47,099 bases of DNA from Allobacillus saliphilus (GCF_018138385.1 NZ_JAGSIE010000030.1:1-47099), one strand, 5' to 3'. Positions 27,632 through 38,227 are shown, counted from the stretch's first letter. Notes: generated by a model from the letters alone, not told the origin. A program made the numbers and translations.

Positions 27632-28474
27632 TCAGGCTAATTTTACGAAATCCTTAATCATTTCATTAAACTTATTTTTTTCTTCTAAGAAAGGGGAATG
27701 GTTACTTTCCTCAAAAATAAATAATTTTGAGTTTGGAATAAGCAAATGGATTTCCTTTGAATAGACGAAAGGGCACTGTGCGTCATACCTACCACAGAAA
27801 ACTATTGTAGGTGACTTTATTTTTGAAATATCATTTCTAATATCAAAATTGGGTAACTCTTGATAGGAATAATAATCAAGTCGTTTTTGAACCACTCTTC
27901 CACTACTAGGCTTAGAAAAGTATTCTTCAAATTTACTTGGATAATATAATGACATTTCTGTCCATTCTCTACCTGCTTGCATTCGCTCCTGTTTGGTTGC
28001 CTTGTTAGATTTTAGAATTGAAAATATTTCTTTAAGCTTTTTGTTAGAAGGGTTATTATGACTGTAGATGCTGTCTTTATGTTCCATATAATCATTTGTA
28101 GCCGAAGCTCCACCTACAATTAATCGTTTTAGAGAATTCGGATGTTTATAAGCATAGACTAAACCTAACATACCTCCAGTAGAGTGACCGGCAAAATTCT
28201 ATTGTTCAAGCTCTAGAGCAGTTCGGATTGCCTCTAAATCATTAGTTGTTTCATCCATACTTAACTCATCTTCATCAGAAACTCTGGAAGAATTTCCTGT
28301 TTCCTTTAGATTCACTAGATAAACTTTAAAATAATCTTTAAACATATCGGCAAAATAATAGCCACGCTCATTAAATTCGCTATATAGATGCGTGACACAT
28401 AACGGTTCACCGTTACCAGCTTCAAATATTTCGAAGTTTCCGCGGTCTGTTTCAATTAGTGTTTGTTTCCACAT
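27632..28474 (-). pseudogene. Alpha/beta hydrolase interrupted by one in-frame amber codon
   Basis: The reading frame from ATG 28474 runs through a single TAG at 28199-28201 and continues in the same frame to the stop at 27632, for about 280 residues. The residues around the stop read LELEQ-stop-NFAGHSTGGML, where family members usually have Trp, so TGG to TAG is the simplest explanation. All three catalytic elements are intact: the nucleophile elbow GHSTGG, the Asp in FCGRYDAQCPF and the His in EESNHSPFLE. The first part alone (91 residues) has no nucleophile. It may be a recent pseudogene, a sequencing error, or an amber-suppressed gene. Substrate unknown; proline iminopeptidase-like hydrolases are the nearest look-alikes. 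Confidence 0.8.
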
Positions 28475-28669
28475 TGCTTGATCTCCCGTAAGTATATCGG
28501 TTATATTTTATTGACTGCATCTGCCTCTCGAACATGAACAAAAAGATTGATCAGGAATAGGATTAATCCTAAACCGAATAATCCGGCTCCATTAAACGTA
28601 CTTTAATTGTATGTAGATGGTCAAGAAAATTATGTTAATTCTAAAGTTTTCGTCTAATAGAAAAAACAC

Positions 28670-28698
28670 TTCCAATTTATAAAGTTATATGCTAAGAT
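28670..28698 (+). promoter_or_regulatory. Possible promoter of tRNA-Phe
   Basis: TTCCAA and TAAGAT with 17-base spacing, 32 bases upstream of the tRNA. The -35 is weak. Confidence 0.4.
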
Positions 28699-28730
28699 AA
28701 ACGCTGTCCGATTCATTAAATACGAATAAC

Positions 28731-28803
28731 GGCTTGGTAGCTCAGTCGGTAGAGCAAAGGACTGAAAATCCTTGTGTCGGCGGTTCGATTCCGTCCCAAG
28801 CCA
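28731..28803 (+). tRNA. tRNA-Phe (GAA)
   Basis: 73 nt. The acceptor stem GGCTTGG pairs with CCAAGCC and the discriminator base is A. The D arm is AGCTCAGTCGGTAGAGC-like, the anticodon loop CTGAAAA gives anticodon GAA, and the T arm carries GGTTCGATTCC. The CCA end is not encoded. A terminator follows four bases later, so it is a solitary tRNA gene. Confidence 0.97.
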
Positions 28804-28807
28804 TCCC

Positions 28808-28843
28808 AAAAAGTGACTTCTACAAATTGAAGTCACTTTTTTT
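28808..28843 (+). terminator. Intrinsic terminator after tRNA-Phe
   Basis: AAGTGACTTC pairs with GAAGTCACTT, followed by a long T-run. Confidence 0.92.
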
Positions 28844-28868
28844 ATTTGTTGATGTCTAACTTTGTCAG

Positions 28869-29161
28869 GTGTCGACTCCCGAATGGGTTCGTAACACACT
28901 CGAATTGTCATCGAGAGTGCGTCTCGATACCGAAATGATTATTCAATCCATTAGAATTGTCATCGAGAGTGCGTCTCGATACCGAAATGATCATTCAATC
29001 CGCTCAAATTGTCATCGAGGTCGCCTCTCGATACCGAAATGATCATTCAACCCGCTCGAATTGTCGTCGAGCACCTGTCTCAATACGAAAACGCACACGC
29101 AACTTGCTCAAACAGTCATCGAGAATTCATCTCAACACCCAAACGAACTTTATTACAGTTC
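28869..29161. repeat. Tandem array of 52-bp hairpin-bearing repeats
   Basis: Five consecutive units start at 28902, 28954, 29006, 29058 and 29110, each exactly 52 bp. A degenerate partial unit (28869-28901) fits the same period upstream. Units 1 and 2 differ at only a few bases; units 4 and 5 are progressively degraded. Each of the first three holds a stem built on ATCGAG with CTCGAT (seven pairs in units 1-2). The period is not a multiple of three and no coding signals accompany it, so it is non-coding. It lies between tRNA-Phe and the M23 peptidase gene. Confidence 0.9.
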
Positions 29162-29308
29162 ATTCGTTTGAAAAGAATTCATTTTATCACTAAAGTTAAT
29201 CTCCAAACGATTTTATTAATGAGAGATTCAATGAAACTCAGACATTTAATAGTTAACGGTATAGACGTAATATTGCTCATGACTTAATTACCATATTTTT
29301 GTAGGAAT

Positions 29309-29325
29309 GATACAAGTTCGTTACA
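29309..29325. promoter_or_regulatory. Candidate WalR box upstream of the M23 endopeptidase gene
   Basis: GATACA-N5-GTTACA on the plus strand is the reverse complement form of the WalR consensus TGTWAH-N5-TGTWAH, matching 11 of 12 defined positions. It is about 130 bp before the start of a wall hydrolase gene next to walRK. Confidence 0.5.
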
Positions 29326-29452
29326 AAACGATTAAAAGGGTTTATTTCCAAGTAGGACTTATGGTAGATTTGTTATCGTGAGAAATAGATTGCTAACTAA
29401 CTAGAGAGAGATAGATAAAATAAAAGGTTCTAATATATGGAGGATGTAGATT

Positions 29453-31030
29453 TTGAGGAATATATTCGGGAATTTACGAGATCTTGTAGGATACATATCT
29501 AACCAAATGATACATATAAAGAAGACGAGTAAGCTTGCTGTTGGTATGACAGTAGCTGTTGCCGGTACGACTACGGGTGTTGCTTTTGCAGCATCGAATA
29601 CGAATGCCGAAAGCCTAGGCTTGGATGAAATCTATCATGTTTATTACGGAGAAAATCATATTGGTTCTGTCGAGGATCCAGATGAAATCGATGAATATAT
29701 AGAAGAACAAAAAAATGCAGCGCAAGCGCGTCATAATGACATTGAGCTTGTAACGGGTGAAGAGATTAATTATGTTCGTGAGCTTGTATTTAATTCAGAT
29801 GTCGAATCTGAAAAAGTGATGACTAACTTGGATGAAAACTTAACGTTCGCAACGGAAGCGGTTGAGTTGTTAGTCAACGACCAGTCCATCGGTTATGTCA
29901 AAGACATCGAAATGGCGAATAAAGCTTTGAACGGTGTAATTAATGAATCATTACCTAAAGATTTACAATCGAATTCGTTTACTTTTATCAAACAAAAAGA
30001 AAACAAATTGATTTTACCGAAGCCGATGTTAGAAGATATGACTAAGGAAGAAATCGAACAATCGAACGAAGAGGAAAAAACAATCGTTCTTCCGAAAACC
30101 GTTACAGTAAAGCAAGATTCTGCTGAAATTGATGTCAGCTTTACAGAAAACGTCGTAGTTACAAAGGATCGTGTCAACCCGACGAAGTTGTTAGAGGTTG
30201 AGCAATTAACGAAATTGATTAAGCGTGGAATCTCCATCGCAAAAGAAAAACCAGTTGAAAATGAAAGTGACATCGAGACGATAGCTAAGACGAACAACCT
30301 TTCAACGGATGAGTTAATCGACTTGAATCCTGGTTTAGATGATGTCGAAATCATTCAAGCAGGTGAGACGATCAAAGTAACACAAGAGAAGAATTTTATC
30401 GATGTTGTCTATACAGTAGAGAAAACAGAAGAAGAATCAATCGATTATGAGACAGTCACGAAAAACTCGAATGAGATCTACAAAGGAAATGAGAAAGTTA
30501 AACAACAAGGTGAAAAAGGAAAGAAAGTCCTCACATTTAAAGTGACGACGAAAAACGGCAAAGTCATTAACGAAGAAAAAGTAATTGAAGAAGTCGTTAA
30601 AGAACCAAAAGATAAAATTATCTTAAAAGGAACGAAGCAAATTTCCAACCGTGGTTCTGGTCAGCTTGGTTGGCCAGCAGTTGGTGGACGGATCACAAGT
30701 AAAATGGGTCCACGTTGGGGTTCTTATCATAAAGGAATTGACATTGCAGGTGTAGGTAACCGCACGATTAAGTCCGCAGACAACGGAACAGTTGTACAAG
30801 CGAGCTGGGATGGTGCTTACGGAAACCGCGTCGTCATTAACCATAACAACGGATTCAAGACAACTTATTCTCATCTTAGCAGTATGAGCGTTAGTCCTGG
30901 ACAAACCGTTAAAAAAGGCCAGTCCATCGGCCAAATGGGAACGACAGGCAGATCAACAGGTGTACATTTGCATTTTGAAGTATACCGCAATGGTGCACTC
31001 GTCAATCCGCTTAATTACGTAGGACGCTAA
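29453..31030 (+). CDS. M23 family metalloendopeptidase with LysM and G5 domains
   Basis: 525 residues from a TTG start preceded by GGAGG. A signal-anchor or signal peptide lies at about 26-47 (KLAVGMTVAVAGTTTGVAFA). Then come a long charged extracellular region, a LysM domain (about 280-312, IETIAKTNNLSTDELIDLNPGL), a G5 domain (about 315-395) and a C-terminal M23 peptidase. The latter has HKGIDIAG (metal His and Asp) and HLHFEVYRNG. It should cut peptidoglycan cross-links or stem peptides outside the cell. Location next to walRK and a WalR-like box suggest it belongs to the WalR wall-turnover regulon. Confidence 0.92.
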   Translation: MRNIFGNLRDLVGYISNQMIHIKKTSKLAVGMTVAVAGTTTGVAFAASNTNAESLGLDEIYHVYYGENHIGSVEDPDEIDEYIEEQKNAAQARHNDIELVTGEEINYVRELVFNSDVESEKVMTNLDENLTFATEAVELLVNDQSIGYVKDIEMANKALNGVINESLPKDLQSNSFTFIKQKENKLILPKPMLEDMTKEEIEQSNEEEKTIVLPKTVTVKQDSAEIDVSFTENVVVTKDRVNPTKLLEVEQLTKLIKRGISIAKEKPVENESDIETIAKTNNLSTDELIDLNPGLDDVEIIQAGETIKVTQEKNFIDVVYTVEKTEEESIDYETVTKNSNEIYKGNEKVKQQGEKGKKVLTFKVTTKNGKVINEEKVIEEVVKEPKDKIILKGTKQISNRGSGQLGWPAVGGRITSKMGPRWGSYHKGIDIAGVGNRTIKSADNGTVVQASWDGAYGNRVVINHNNGFKTTYSHLSSMSVSPGQTVKKGQSIGQMGTTGRSTGVHLHFEVYRNGALVNPLNYVGR

Positions 31031-31046
31031 TAAAAATTCAACTGAT

Positions 31047-31107
31047 AAAGTAGTTCAGTTTAGAAGTACAAAGGACCATTTTGTACGCTAATTGAACTAC
31101 TTTTTTC
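31047..31107 (+). terminator. Long intrinsic terminator after the M23 gene
   Basis: AAAGTAGTTCA pairs with TGAACTACTTT, with an inner GTACAAA/TTTGTAC stem, and a T-run. The rest of the gap to walR (31108-31388) holds the unidentified walR promoter. Confidence 0.9.
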
Positions 31108-31388
31108 ATATCTATTGGGCATTTACGGTTAAGTCATCTGATTGAGGGAAGATGTAATGATAGCACCTTATTCTTATGGATAGAACATCCAATAATAACT
31201 CACCAGCCAATTATAAAGAGGATTCTGTCAATTCTATGAAGAACACTTCTATAAAAAGACTTTTCCTTCAATGTGCGTTAAAATGTAAACAAGTATAAGT
31301 TATTAAAACAATTAGACAGTAAATGAAAAAAGAAATACACCTCAGAATTAAAACAAAGAAAGAAATGAAAGAGGATGGTGTAAAAGCA

Positions 31389-32093
31389 ATGAAGACAAAA
31401 ATTTTAGTAGTAGATGATGAAAAACCAATTGCAGATATACTAGAATTCAACTTAGATAAAGAAGGTTATGATGTATTCGTCGCTTACGACGGAAATGAAG
31501 CAATCGATCTCGTTCGAACGGAGGAGCCAGACTTGGTGCTTCTTGACATTATGCTTCCAGAGAAAGACGGGATGGAAGTGTGCCGTGAGATTCGAAAAGA
31601 TTATCAGATGCCGATTATTATGTTGACAGCAAAAGATTCCGAGATCGACAAAGTATTAGGCTTAGAGCTCGGAGCGGATGATTACGTCACAAAGCCATTT
31701 AGTAACCGCGAATTAATCGCACGAGTGAAAGCGAACTTGCGACGTTCGACAAGCGAAGATAATGGGACAAGCTCTGGCTTATCCAATATTAAAATTGGCG
31801 GCCTTGAAATCAACCGGGAAAACTACTCGGTTACGAGAAACGGAGAGCCCGTCGATTTGACACATCGTGAATTTGAACTACTTCTCTATTTAGCAAAACA
31901 TATCGAACAAGTAATGACGCGTGAACACTTGTTGGAAACCGTATGGGGCTATGATTACTTTGGAGATGTCCGAACGGTCGATGTAACCGTACGTCGTCTA
32001 CGGGAGAAAATTGAAGAAAATCCAAGTAACCCTAACTGGATTGTGACAAGGAGAGGAGTAGGTTATTACTTGAGAAATCCTGAGCAGGAGTAG
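31389..32093 (+). CDS. walR: Response regulator WalR
   Basis: 234 residues, as in B. subtilis (235). The receiver domain starts [22 protein letters not shown] with the phosphorylated Asp in [13 protein letters not shown], and the OmpR-type winged helix ends [31 protein letters not shown]. WalR is the essential regulator of wall hydrolases. The ATG at 31389 gives the family N-terminus; upstream in-frame ATGs from 31323 add 22 unrelated Lys-rich residues. It leads the walRKHIJ-htrA operon. Confidence 0.97.
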   Translation: MKTKILVVDDEKPIADILEFNLDKEGYDVFVAYDGNEAIDLVRTEEPDLVLLDIMLPEKDGMEVCREIRKDYQMPIIMLTAKDSEIDKVLGLELGADDYVTKPFSNRELIARVKANLRRSTSEDNGTSSGLSNIKIGGLEINRENYSVTRNGEPVDLTHREFELLLYLAKHIEQVMTREHLLETVWGYDYFGDVRTVDVTVRRLREKIEENPSNPNWIVTRRGVGYYLRNPEQE

Positions 32094-32098
32094 ATTGG

Positions 32099-33943
32099 AT
32101 GAGTAAGTTTTTAGGAGTCTTCAAATCAATCCGACTAAAATTTATTTTAATTTATATTTTGTTAATTTTAATTGCGATTCAAATTATCGGAGCTTACTTT
32201 GCCCGTCAATTGGAAACACAGCTACTAGAAAACTTTACGGAATCCGTGAATGATCGGGTACAGCTACTGACCTTTAACCTCGAACAAGCCTTTGCGGAGG
32301 AAAGGTCGGAAAATGATACATCGCTCTCCAGCGATATTGGTGCAATTATCTATGACTTTGATTCCTTTGATTCTGATGATTTTACAGAAGTAAGAGTCGT
32401 GGATAATAATAGCCGTGTACTTGGAACGACAGCTCAGTTCGACCGATCGAATGTCGGGAAGCGGACGACAGAGCTACGGATTTTACGTGCGTTATCTGCA
32501 GGGAACCGAGAAGAGAACATTCTGTTTAATAAGGAAACGGGTCACCGAACGTTGGTCATATCAAAGCCGATCTATTCGAATACGGATTCAGAGATCGTCG
32601 GTGCATTATACCTTCAAGCTTCAATTGAAGGCGTTTATGATCAAATGGAAGATATTAACCGAATCTTCGCCAATGGAACCATACTAGCTATTACCGTTTC
32701 TGCTTTACTTGGAATTTTAGTCGCACAGACAATTACAAGACCAATCTCTGAGATGAAACGACAGGCACAAGTGATGGCTACCGGAAACTTCTCACAAAAA
32801 GTTAATGTATATGGAACGGATGAGATCGGTCAGCTTGCTGTTACATTCAATGACTTGAATGATAAGTTAAGGCTTTCATACGCAGCAACGGAAGGCGAAC
32901 GCAAGAAGCTTTCTTCTGTTCTGCGAAACATGACAGACGGAGTCATTGCAACGGACAAAAAAGGCGACGTTACGTTATTGAACGAACCCGCGATGAAATT
33001 AATGCGAAAAGACTATAACGAATTACACGGCAAGCCTCTATTGATGGTGTTAGGAATGGACCAACATTATTCTGACCTCTTTGAAATCAAAGACGAGAAC
33101 AGTCTAATCATTGATTTTTCTGAAGGGGACCAAGATTTATTATTAAAAGCAAACTTCTCAGTCATTGAAGATGAAAATGGTGAAATGAATGGTTTCTTAA
33201 CCGTCTTAAGTGACGTAACCGAACAAGAGAAGATTGAACGGGAGCGACGTGAATTTGTCGCAAACGTCTCTCATGAGCTTCGTACACCACTAACGACAAT
33301 GCGCAGCTATCTTGAAGCGTTAAGCGATGAGTCGACATTGAAAAATGAAGAAATTGCGCCTAAGTTTCTGAATGTCACACAAAATGAGACTGAGCGGATG
33401 ATTCGTCTCGTCAATGACTTACTGCAATTATCGAAAATGGATAACAAAGATTACCACGTTCACAAAAAACGTGTGGAATTCATTGAGTTTATTAATGCGA
33501 TCGTCGACCGATTCGAATTAAACTTAAGAGAAGAATTGGAACTCAAACGCGTACTGCCAAACAAACGGCTTGAGGTATGGATTGATACCGATAAATTAAC
33601 ACAAGTCATCGATAATATTATTTCCAATGCCATTAAATACTCACCAGAGGGTGGAACGATTAAAGTCGAAGTTCTTCAAGAGAAAAACCAAGTCATCACG
33701 AAAATTTCTGACCAAGGTATGGGAATTCCACAAGATAACTTGGAACAAATATTTGAGCGTTTCTATCGAGTCGATAAAGCAAGAACGAGAAAATTAGGGG
33801 GCACAGGACTTGGTCTAGCCATTTCTCGAGAACTACTGGAAGCACATGATGGACAAATTTGGGCCTCAAGTGTCGAAGGAAAGGGAACGACCATTCATTT
33901 TAGTTTGCCGTTAATGAGAAAGAAACGGGGGCGGCAATCATGA
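32099..33943 (+). CDS. walK: Sensor histidine kinase WalK
   Basis: 614 residues. Order: transmembrane helix about 13-32, extracellular PAS-like domain, second helix about 183-205, HAMP, cytoplasmic PAS (about 265-370), HisKA with the phospho-accepting His 392 in ANVSHELRTPL, and HATPase with DQGMGIPQDNLEQIFERFYR and GGTGLGLAIS. WalK phosphorylates WalR in response to wall turnover and is held in check by WalH and WalI. It ends overlapping walH by ATGA. Confidence 0.97.
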   Translation: MSKFLGVFKSIRLKFILIYILLILIAIQIIGAYFARQLETQLLENFTESVNDRVQLLTFNLEQAFAEERSENDTSLSSDIGAIIYDFDSFDSDDFTEVRVVDNNSRVLGTTAQFDRSNVGKRTTELRILRALSAGNREENILFNKETGHRTLVISKPIYSNTDSEIVGALYLQASIEGVYDQMEDINRIFANGTILAITVSALLGILVAQTITRPISEMKRQAQVMATGNFSQKVNVYGTDEIGQLAVTFNDLNDKLRLSYAATEGERKKLSSVLRNMTDGVIATDKKGDVTLLNEPAMKLMRKDYNELHGKPLLMVLGMDQHYSDLFEIKDENSLIIDFSEGDQDLLLKANFSVIEDENGEMNGFLTVLSDVTEQEKIERERREFVANVSHELRTPLTTMRSYLEALSDESTLKNEEIAPKFLNVTQNETERMIRLVNDLLQLSKMDNKDYHVHKKRVEFIEFINAIVDRFELNLREELELKRVLPNKRLEVWIDTDKLTQVIDNIISNAIKYSPEGGTIKVEVLQEKNQVITKISDQGMGIPQDNLEQIFERFYRVDKARTRKLGGTGLGLAISRELLEAHDGQIWASSVEGKGTTIHFSLPLMRKKRGRQS

Positions 33944-35268
33944 TCGAAAATATTAAATCAGTCATTTTATTCATTCTGGTCGCATCGAGCTTACTGCTGA
34001 CATTGGCTTTATGGAACTATCAGCCGGCATACGAGGAGCTCGGTGAACCAACGTACTTAGATGAAACGCGGTTAAAAGGCGATAAAAGACAAATAGCGGA
34101 TGTTGTCTATCCAAAAAAAATTCTTTTTCATAACTTCCATGAGCATAGCCAGCTACCGGATTATCGAGGCATGGAGCAATTATATGAAAAAATTAAAGAA
34201 TGGCCATTTGCGGAAGTCGAACCTTTTGTGAGTGAGGACGTATCAATCTGGTCAAGAAATATGGAAGTCATATTCCCGGAAGAAATTCCGCTGGCTTATA
34301 TCGTCCAGTTAATGAACATCAATGATATGGAAAATCTCTGGAATCAAACGTTTAATCAAGTTTACTTCCAACTTTCCCAAAACAATAAAGAAATTGTCCG
34401 AGTGACATTCGCTTCGGATGAATATGATGGTTATTTAAATGCAGAGATCCATTCGACATCCGTTTATAATGAAATCGATGAGCTCATTCATAATGAAAAC
34501 AATATTGCATTAGGCTCGTATGACATGAATGAAGAGACGACTCTCTATCTTCCTGTCGAACGCATCAATCTGCCAGGCTATACGATATTGACGGAAGAAA
34601 TTTATGATATACAGCCGTTGATCAATAATTTATTTAGCAACCCGACAATGGTGCGAAGACAACTGCCAAATGGGAACTCCAATGAAGAAAGTTATTATAC
34701 GGATGGTTCGCGGGCGCTGACCATTAAACGTGTACTACAAAACGAAAAAGCGATGGAATTCGTCAATCCGTTTTCGACAGATGCACCAAGGATGACAAAT
34801 TATGACCTGATGAATCGTAGTATCGCATTTACGAACGATTATGATGGGTGGACAGATACATTCTACTTGGACTCTTTGAATGAACATCGTAATGAAATTG
34901 CTTTTCGGATGTATTATGACGGTTTGCCAATATTTGATACGGAAGGCCATACGATGATTCGACAAACATGGCGTGATAATCGTATTTATCAGTTTGAGCG
35001 ACCATTATTCTTTACAAGCACAAATTTTCAAAGTGAAGAAATGGAATCCGTCCGTTCTGGCTTATCTGTTTATCAATTTTTGAAGCAGTATTCAGATACA
35101 TTTTCTTTAAATGCTATCTCGGACATGCGCATCGGATATGAAGTAAACACCATCAGTGACACATCCAATGCGATGTACTTAAAACCGAGTTGGTTTATTA
35201 AATATAAAGGTGATTGGCAACCGATGAGTTACTTTGAAAACATGTTACAAACAAGGGGTGATGAATAA
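33940..35268 (+). CDS. walH: WalRK regulator WalH (YycH)
   Basis: 442 residues with one N-terminal transmembrane helix (about 6-23) and a large extracytoplasmic part. WalH forms a membrane complex with WalI and WalK and represses the kinase in B. subtilis. Sequence conservation in this family is low; position, size and topology carry the call, along with segments such as YYTDGSRALTIKR. Four-base overlap with walK and one-base overlap with walI. Confidence 0.92.
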   Translation: MIENIKSVILFILVASSLLLTLALWNYQPAYEELGEPTYLDETRLKGDKRQIADVVYPKKILFHNFHEHSQLPDYRGMEQLYEKIKEWPFAEVEPFVSEDVSIWSRNMEVIFPEEIPLAYIVQLMNINDMENLWNQTFNQVYFQLSQNNKEIVRVTFASDEYDGYLNAEIHSTSVYNEIDELIHNENNIALGSYDMNEETTLYLPVERINLPGYTILTEEIYDIQPLINNLFSNPTMVRRQLPNGNSNEESYYTDGSRALTIKRVLQNEKAMEFVNPFSTDAPRMTNYDLMNRSIAFTNDYDGWTDTFYLDSLNEHRNEIAFRMYYDGLPIFDTEGHTMIRQTWRDNRIYQFERPLFFTSTNFQSEEMESVRSGLSVYQFLKQYSDTFSLNAISDMRIGYEVNTISDTSNAMYLKPSWFIKYKGDWQPMSYFENMLQTRGDE

Positions 35269-36146
35269 TGAAATGGGGTTCTGTCAAAACGTTGTTCATC
35301 ATCGCCTTCTTGATTCTAAATTTCTTCTTAGCTCAACAGTTGCTTGAAAAAATTGATGAAACGAATTTGGAAACACTGTCACAGACAACCTTTGAAGACG
35401 GATTAGCTGCAGAAGATATTACGATTGGTGAATTGCCTGAAAGCGGAATGGAAGCATCCTATATATCTGCTGAGCGCTACCTATTGTCAGAGGATGACAA
35501 AGAAACACTTGAAGGGTCGTTAGCGAATCAAAACATTGCGATTATCAATAATCAAACAATCGTTAGTGAATTCATCGATCCAGTTCCAGTTGGTTTGGAT
35601 GATGAATCAACAACAGTAATGGAAACATTAGCCGAGTATGTCATTTACGACGATGTGTATGAGCTTTGGAAGTATGATGAAGATAAAAATGTGTTATTAT
35701 TTTTCCAAAAGCAAAATGATCGAACCGTTTTATTCAATAAAGCAGGCGTCTTATACGTTAAGCTGAATGAAAAACAAGAAGCAGTCTCTTACTATCAAAC
35801 CTTGTTGAATGAAGTGAGAGTGCAGGGCGATCCTCAGACCGTCGTCGACCCAATGAATGCTATTGAATCTGTTTTTAACTCAAATGAAGTGTTACGTCCA
35901 GAAGATCATATCTCAGACATGAAGCTCGCATACCATTCCCTTTTAGCCCTTAAAGGCGAAGAACAAGAAGAACAAGTCTTTACACCGACATGGATGATTG
36001 AAATTAATGACGGAGAGCGCTATGCCTTTGTGAATGCGATGGAAGGACAAACGATTTCAACAGATGAAGAAGTGTATATGGAAGAGATCGAAACAACTTT
36101 GGAACAACAACTAGAAACACACATACGGAGTGATGAGGAAGAATGA
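35268..36146 (+). CDS. walI: WalRK regulator WalI (YycI)
   Basis: 292 residues with a single N-terminal helix ([25 protein letters not shown]) and an extracellular YycH-like domain. MDWxxxKTxFIxxFLxLN is typical of the family start. It acts together with WalH on WalK. The C-terminus is strikingly acidic. It overlaps walJ by four bases. Confidence 0.93.
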   Translation: MKWGSVKTLFIIAFLILNFFLAQQLLEKIDETNLETLSQTTFEDGLAAEDITIGELPESGMEASYISAERYLLSEDDKETLEGSLANQNIAIINNQTIVSEFIDPVPVGLDDESTTVMETLAEYVIYDDVYELWKYDEDKNVLLFFQKQNDRTVLFNKAGVLYVKLNEKQEAVSYYQTLLNEVRVQGDPQTVVDPMNAIESVFNSNEVLRPEDHISDMKLAYHSLLALKGEEQEEQVFTPTWMIEINDGERYAFVNAMEGQTISTDEEVYMEEIETTLEQQLETHIRSDEEE

Positions 36147-36967
36147 GTTTACATTTTAGTGTCCTGGCGTCCGGGAGTACGGGAAATGCTTTTTATATAG
36201 GAACCGATCAGACGAAGTTATTAGTCGACGCTGGTTTAAGCGGAAAAAAATTGACGAGTAGCTTAGAAGAAGTCGGTGTTGACCCAACAGAATTAGATGG
36301 AATTCTTGTCACCCATGAACATAGTGACCACATTAAAGGGCTCGGTATTGCTGCGCGAAAATACGACTTGCCGATTTACGCGAATGAAAAAACGTGGAAA
36401 GCGATGGAAAACGCCATCGGAAAAATTACACTTGATCAAAAGTTCGACTTTCCAATTCATTCCGTCCGGCAAATCGGTGACCTTGATATTGAAAGTTACG
36501 GTGTGTCTCATGATGCCGCAGATCCGATGTTCTTCGTCTTTCGCCATCAAGACAACAAAGTGGCGATGATTACGGACACAGGCTATGTATCCGAGCATAT
36601 GAAAAAAACAATCGAAAATTCAGATGCTTTCTTGTTTGAAGCGAACCACGATGTGGGAATGTTACAAATGGGAAGGTATCCGTGGAACGTTAAGCGCCGG
36701 ATACTGAGCGATCTTGGTCACGTGTCGAACGAAGACGCAGCGATTGCCATGTGTGATGTCATCGGAAATCGTACAAAGCGGATTTATTTAGGACATTTGA
36801 GCCAAGATAACAATATGGTTGATTTGGCCCGGATAAGTGTAGAAGAAGTACTTACAAGTCATGGTCATCGGATTGGCGACGACTTACTATTAAAAGATAC
36901 CAGTCCGACCAAGCCAACACCAATCGATTATATCGTAGAAGAGGTGAAGACAGATGGGGTATTATAA
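36143..36967 (+). CDS. walJ: MBL-fold hydrolase WalJ (YycJ)
   Basis: 274 residues of the metallo-beta-lactamase fold. Metal ligands are seen in [10 protein letters not shown] (HxHxDH), in SHDAADP and in LGHLSQDNN. WalJ has been proposed as a 5'-3' exonuclease involved in mismatch repair and wall homeostasis. It is part of the walRKHIJ operon and its end overlaps htrA by 14 bases. Confidence 0.94.
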   Translation: MSLHFSVLASGSTGNAFYIGTDQTKLLVDAGLSGKKLTSSLEEVGVDPTELDGILVTHEHSDHIKGLGIAARKYDLPIYANEKTWKAMENAIGKITLDQKFDFPIHSVRQIGDLDIESYGVSHDAADPMFFVFRHQDNKVAMITDTGYVSEHMKKTIENSDAFLFEANHDVGMLQMGRYPWNVKRRILSDLGHVSNEDAAIAMCDVIGNRTKRIYLGHLSQDNNMVDLARISVEEVLTSHGHRIGDDLLLKDTSPTKPTPIDYIVEEVKTDGVL

Positions 36968-38174
36968 CTCGCATGTAGACAATAAGCGGCGCAAAAAAAG
37001 TGTAGTGATGCCTGCCGCAATTGGAATTATTATCGGTGTATTGATTGCCTGGCTATTAATCGCGGAATTCGGCTCAGGTGGGAATGACGCGGCTAGCTCT
37101 GGTGATGACTCCGAAAACACGACAGAAGAACAAAATTCAGAAGGCAGTAACAGTACGAACGAAAACAGTAGCGGCAAAACGGTCAACGTCGATGTAACAT
37201 CACAAGTAACCGAAGTCGTTAGCAATGTACAAAACACAGTCGTCGGTGTCGTCAATATTCAAAATCAAAACATATTCGGCAATCAACGGACACAAGGCGG
37301 TACAGGATCTGGTGTCATCTACAAAAAAGAAGGTGACTATGCCTATGTCGTGACGAACCACCACGTCATCCAAGGAGCCAGTAATGTAGAAATCGTCTTA
37401 AACAATGAGGAACAAATTGAAGCGGAACTGCTAGGAAGCGACATGTATACAGACTTGGCCGTATTACGAGTTCCAGCAGATAAAGTGCCTAATGCCATCG
37501 AATTTGGTAGCTCTGAAAGCTTGCAGGTTGGAGAGCCCGTTATTGCCATCGGGAATCCGCTCGGTCTGCAATTCGCAGGCTCCGTCACCCAAGGAATCAT
37601 TAGTGGGAAAGAACGACTCATCCCGGTTGATTTTGACCAAAATGGTGTCGTCGACTGGCAAGCAGAAGCCATTCAAACCGACGCAGCCATTAACCCAGGA
37701 AATTCAGGTGGTGCGCTCGTCAACTTAGAAGGCCAATTAATCGGAATCAACTCCATGAAAATTTCCAACCCGAATGTGGAAGGATTAGGATTCGCGATTC
37801 CAATTGATCACGCAACACCAATTATCGAACAGCTCGAAGAAGACGGGGCAGTCACACGTGCTTTCCTCGGAATTTCACCATATTCCTTAAGCGATATTGC
37901 GACATATCACTGGCAGAACACATTGAACTTACCGAAAGATGTTGAAGCAGGTGTCGTCGTCGCACAAGTGGAAAATGGAACACCAGCAGCACAAGCAGGG
38001 CTCGAGCAATATGACGTCATCGTCGAATTCGATGGTGAACCGATCAATAACTCATTAGACTTACGAAAATATCTATACAATGAGACAGAAGCAGGCGAAC
38101 AAATCGAAATCACATTCTACCGCGATGGAGAAAAACAAACGACAAAAGCAACACTAACCGCACAAGAGTTTTAA
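36954..38174 (+). CDS. htrC: HtrA-like serine protease
   Basis: 406 residues. A membrane anchor lies at about 18-37, followed by a Ser/Asn/Glu-rich linker. The trypsin-like domain contains the triad: His in [11 protein letters not shown], Asp in YTDLAVLRV and Ser in [11 protein letters not shown]. One C-terminal PDZ domain follows ([20 protein letters not shown]). It acts as an envelope quality-control protease. It is the last gene of the wal operon, as YyxA/HtrC is in B. subtilis, so the symbol is by position. Confidence 0.93.
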   Translation: MGYYNSHVDNKRRKKSVVMPAAIGIIIGVLIAWLLIAEFGSGGNDAASSGDDSENTTEEQNSEGSNSTNENSSGKTVNVDVTSQVTEVVSNVQNTVVGVVNIQNQNIFGNQRTQGGTGSGVIYKKEGDYAYVVTNHHVIQGASNVEIVLNNEEQIEAELLGSDMYTDLAVLRVPADKVPNAIEFGSSESLQVGEPVIAIGNPLGLQFAGSVTQGIISGKERLIPVDFDQNGVVDWQAEAIQTDAAINPGNSGGALVNLEGQLIGINSMKISNPNVEGLGFAIPIDHATPIIEQLEEDGAVTRAFLGISPYSLSDIATYHWQNTLNLPKDVEAGVVVAQVENGTPAAQAGLEQYDVIVEFDGEPINNSLDLRKYLYNETEAGEQIEITFYRDGEKQTTKATLTAQEF

Positions 38175-38183
38175 TGAAATAGC

Positions 38184-38227
38184 AGAAGTCCCTGTTGAGG
38201 AATACATCCTTGCAGGGACTTCTTTTT
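38184..38227 (+). terminator. Intrinsic terminator after htrA (end of wal operon)
   Basis: AAGTCCCTG pairs with CAGGGACTT, followed by a T-rich tail. Confidence 0.88.

Noticed and set aside
28869..29161. CRISPR array
   Set aside because: The whole 52-bp unit repeats with similar sequence; there are no unique spacers of uniform length, and no cas genes are in the window.
28957..29287. Overlapping open frames on the plus strand in the 52-bp repeat region
   Set aside because: The repeat period is not a multiple of three, no ribosome-binding site is present, and the frames simply arise from the repeats.
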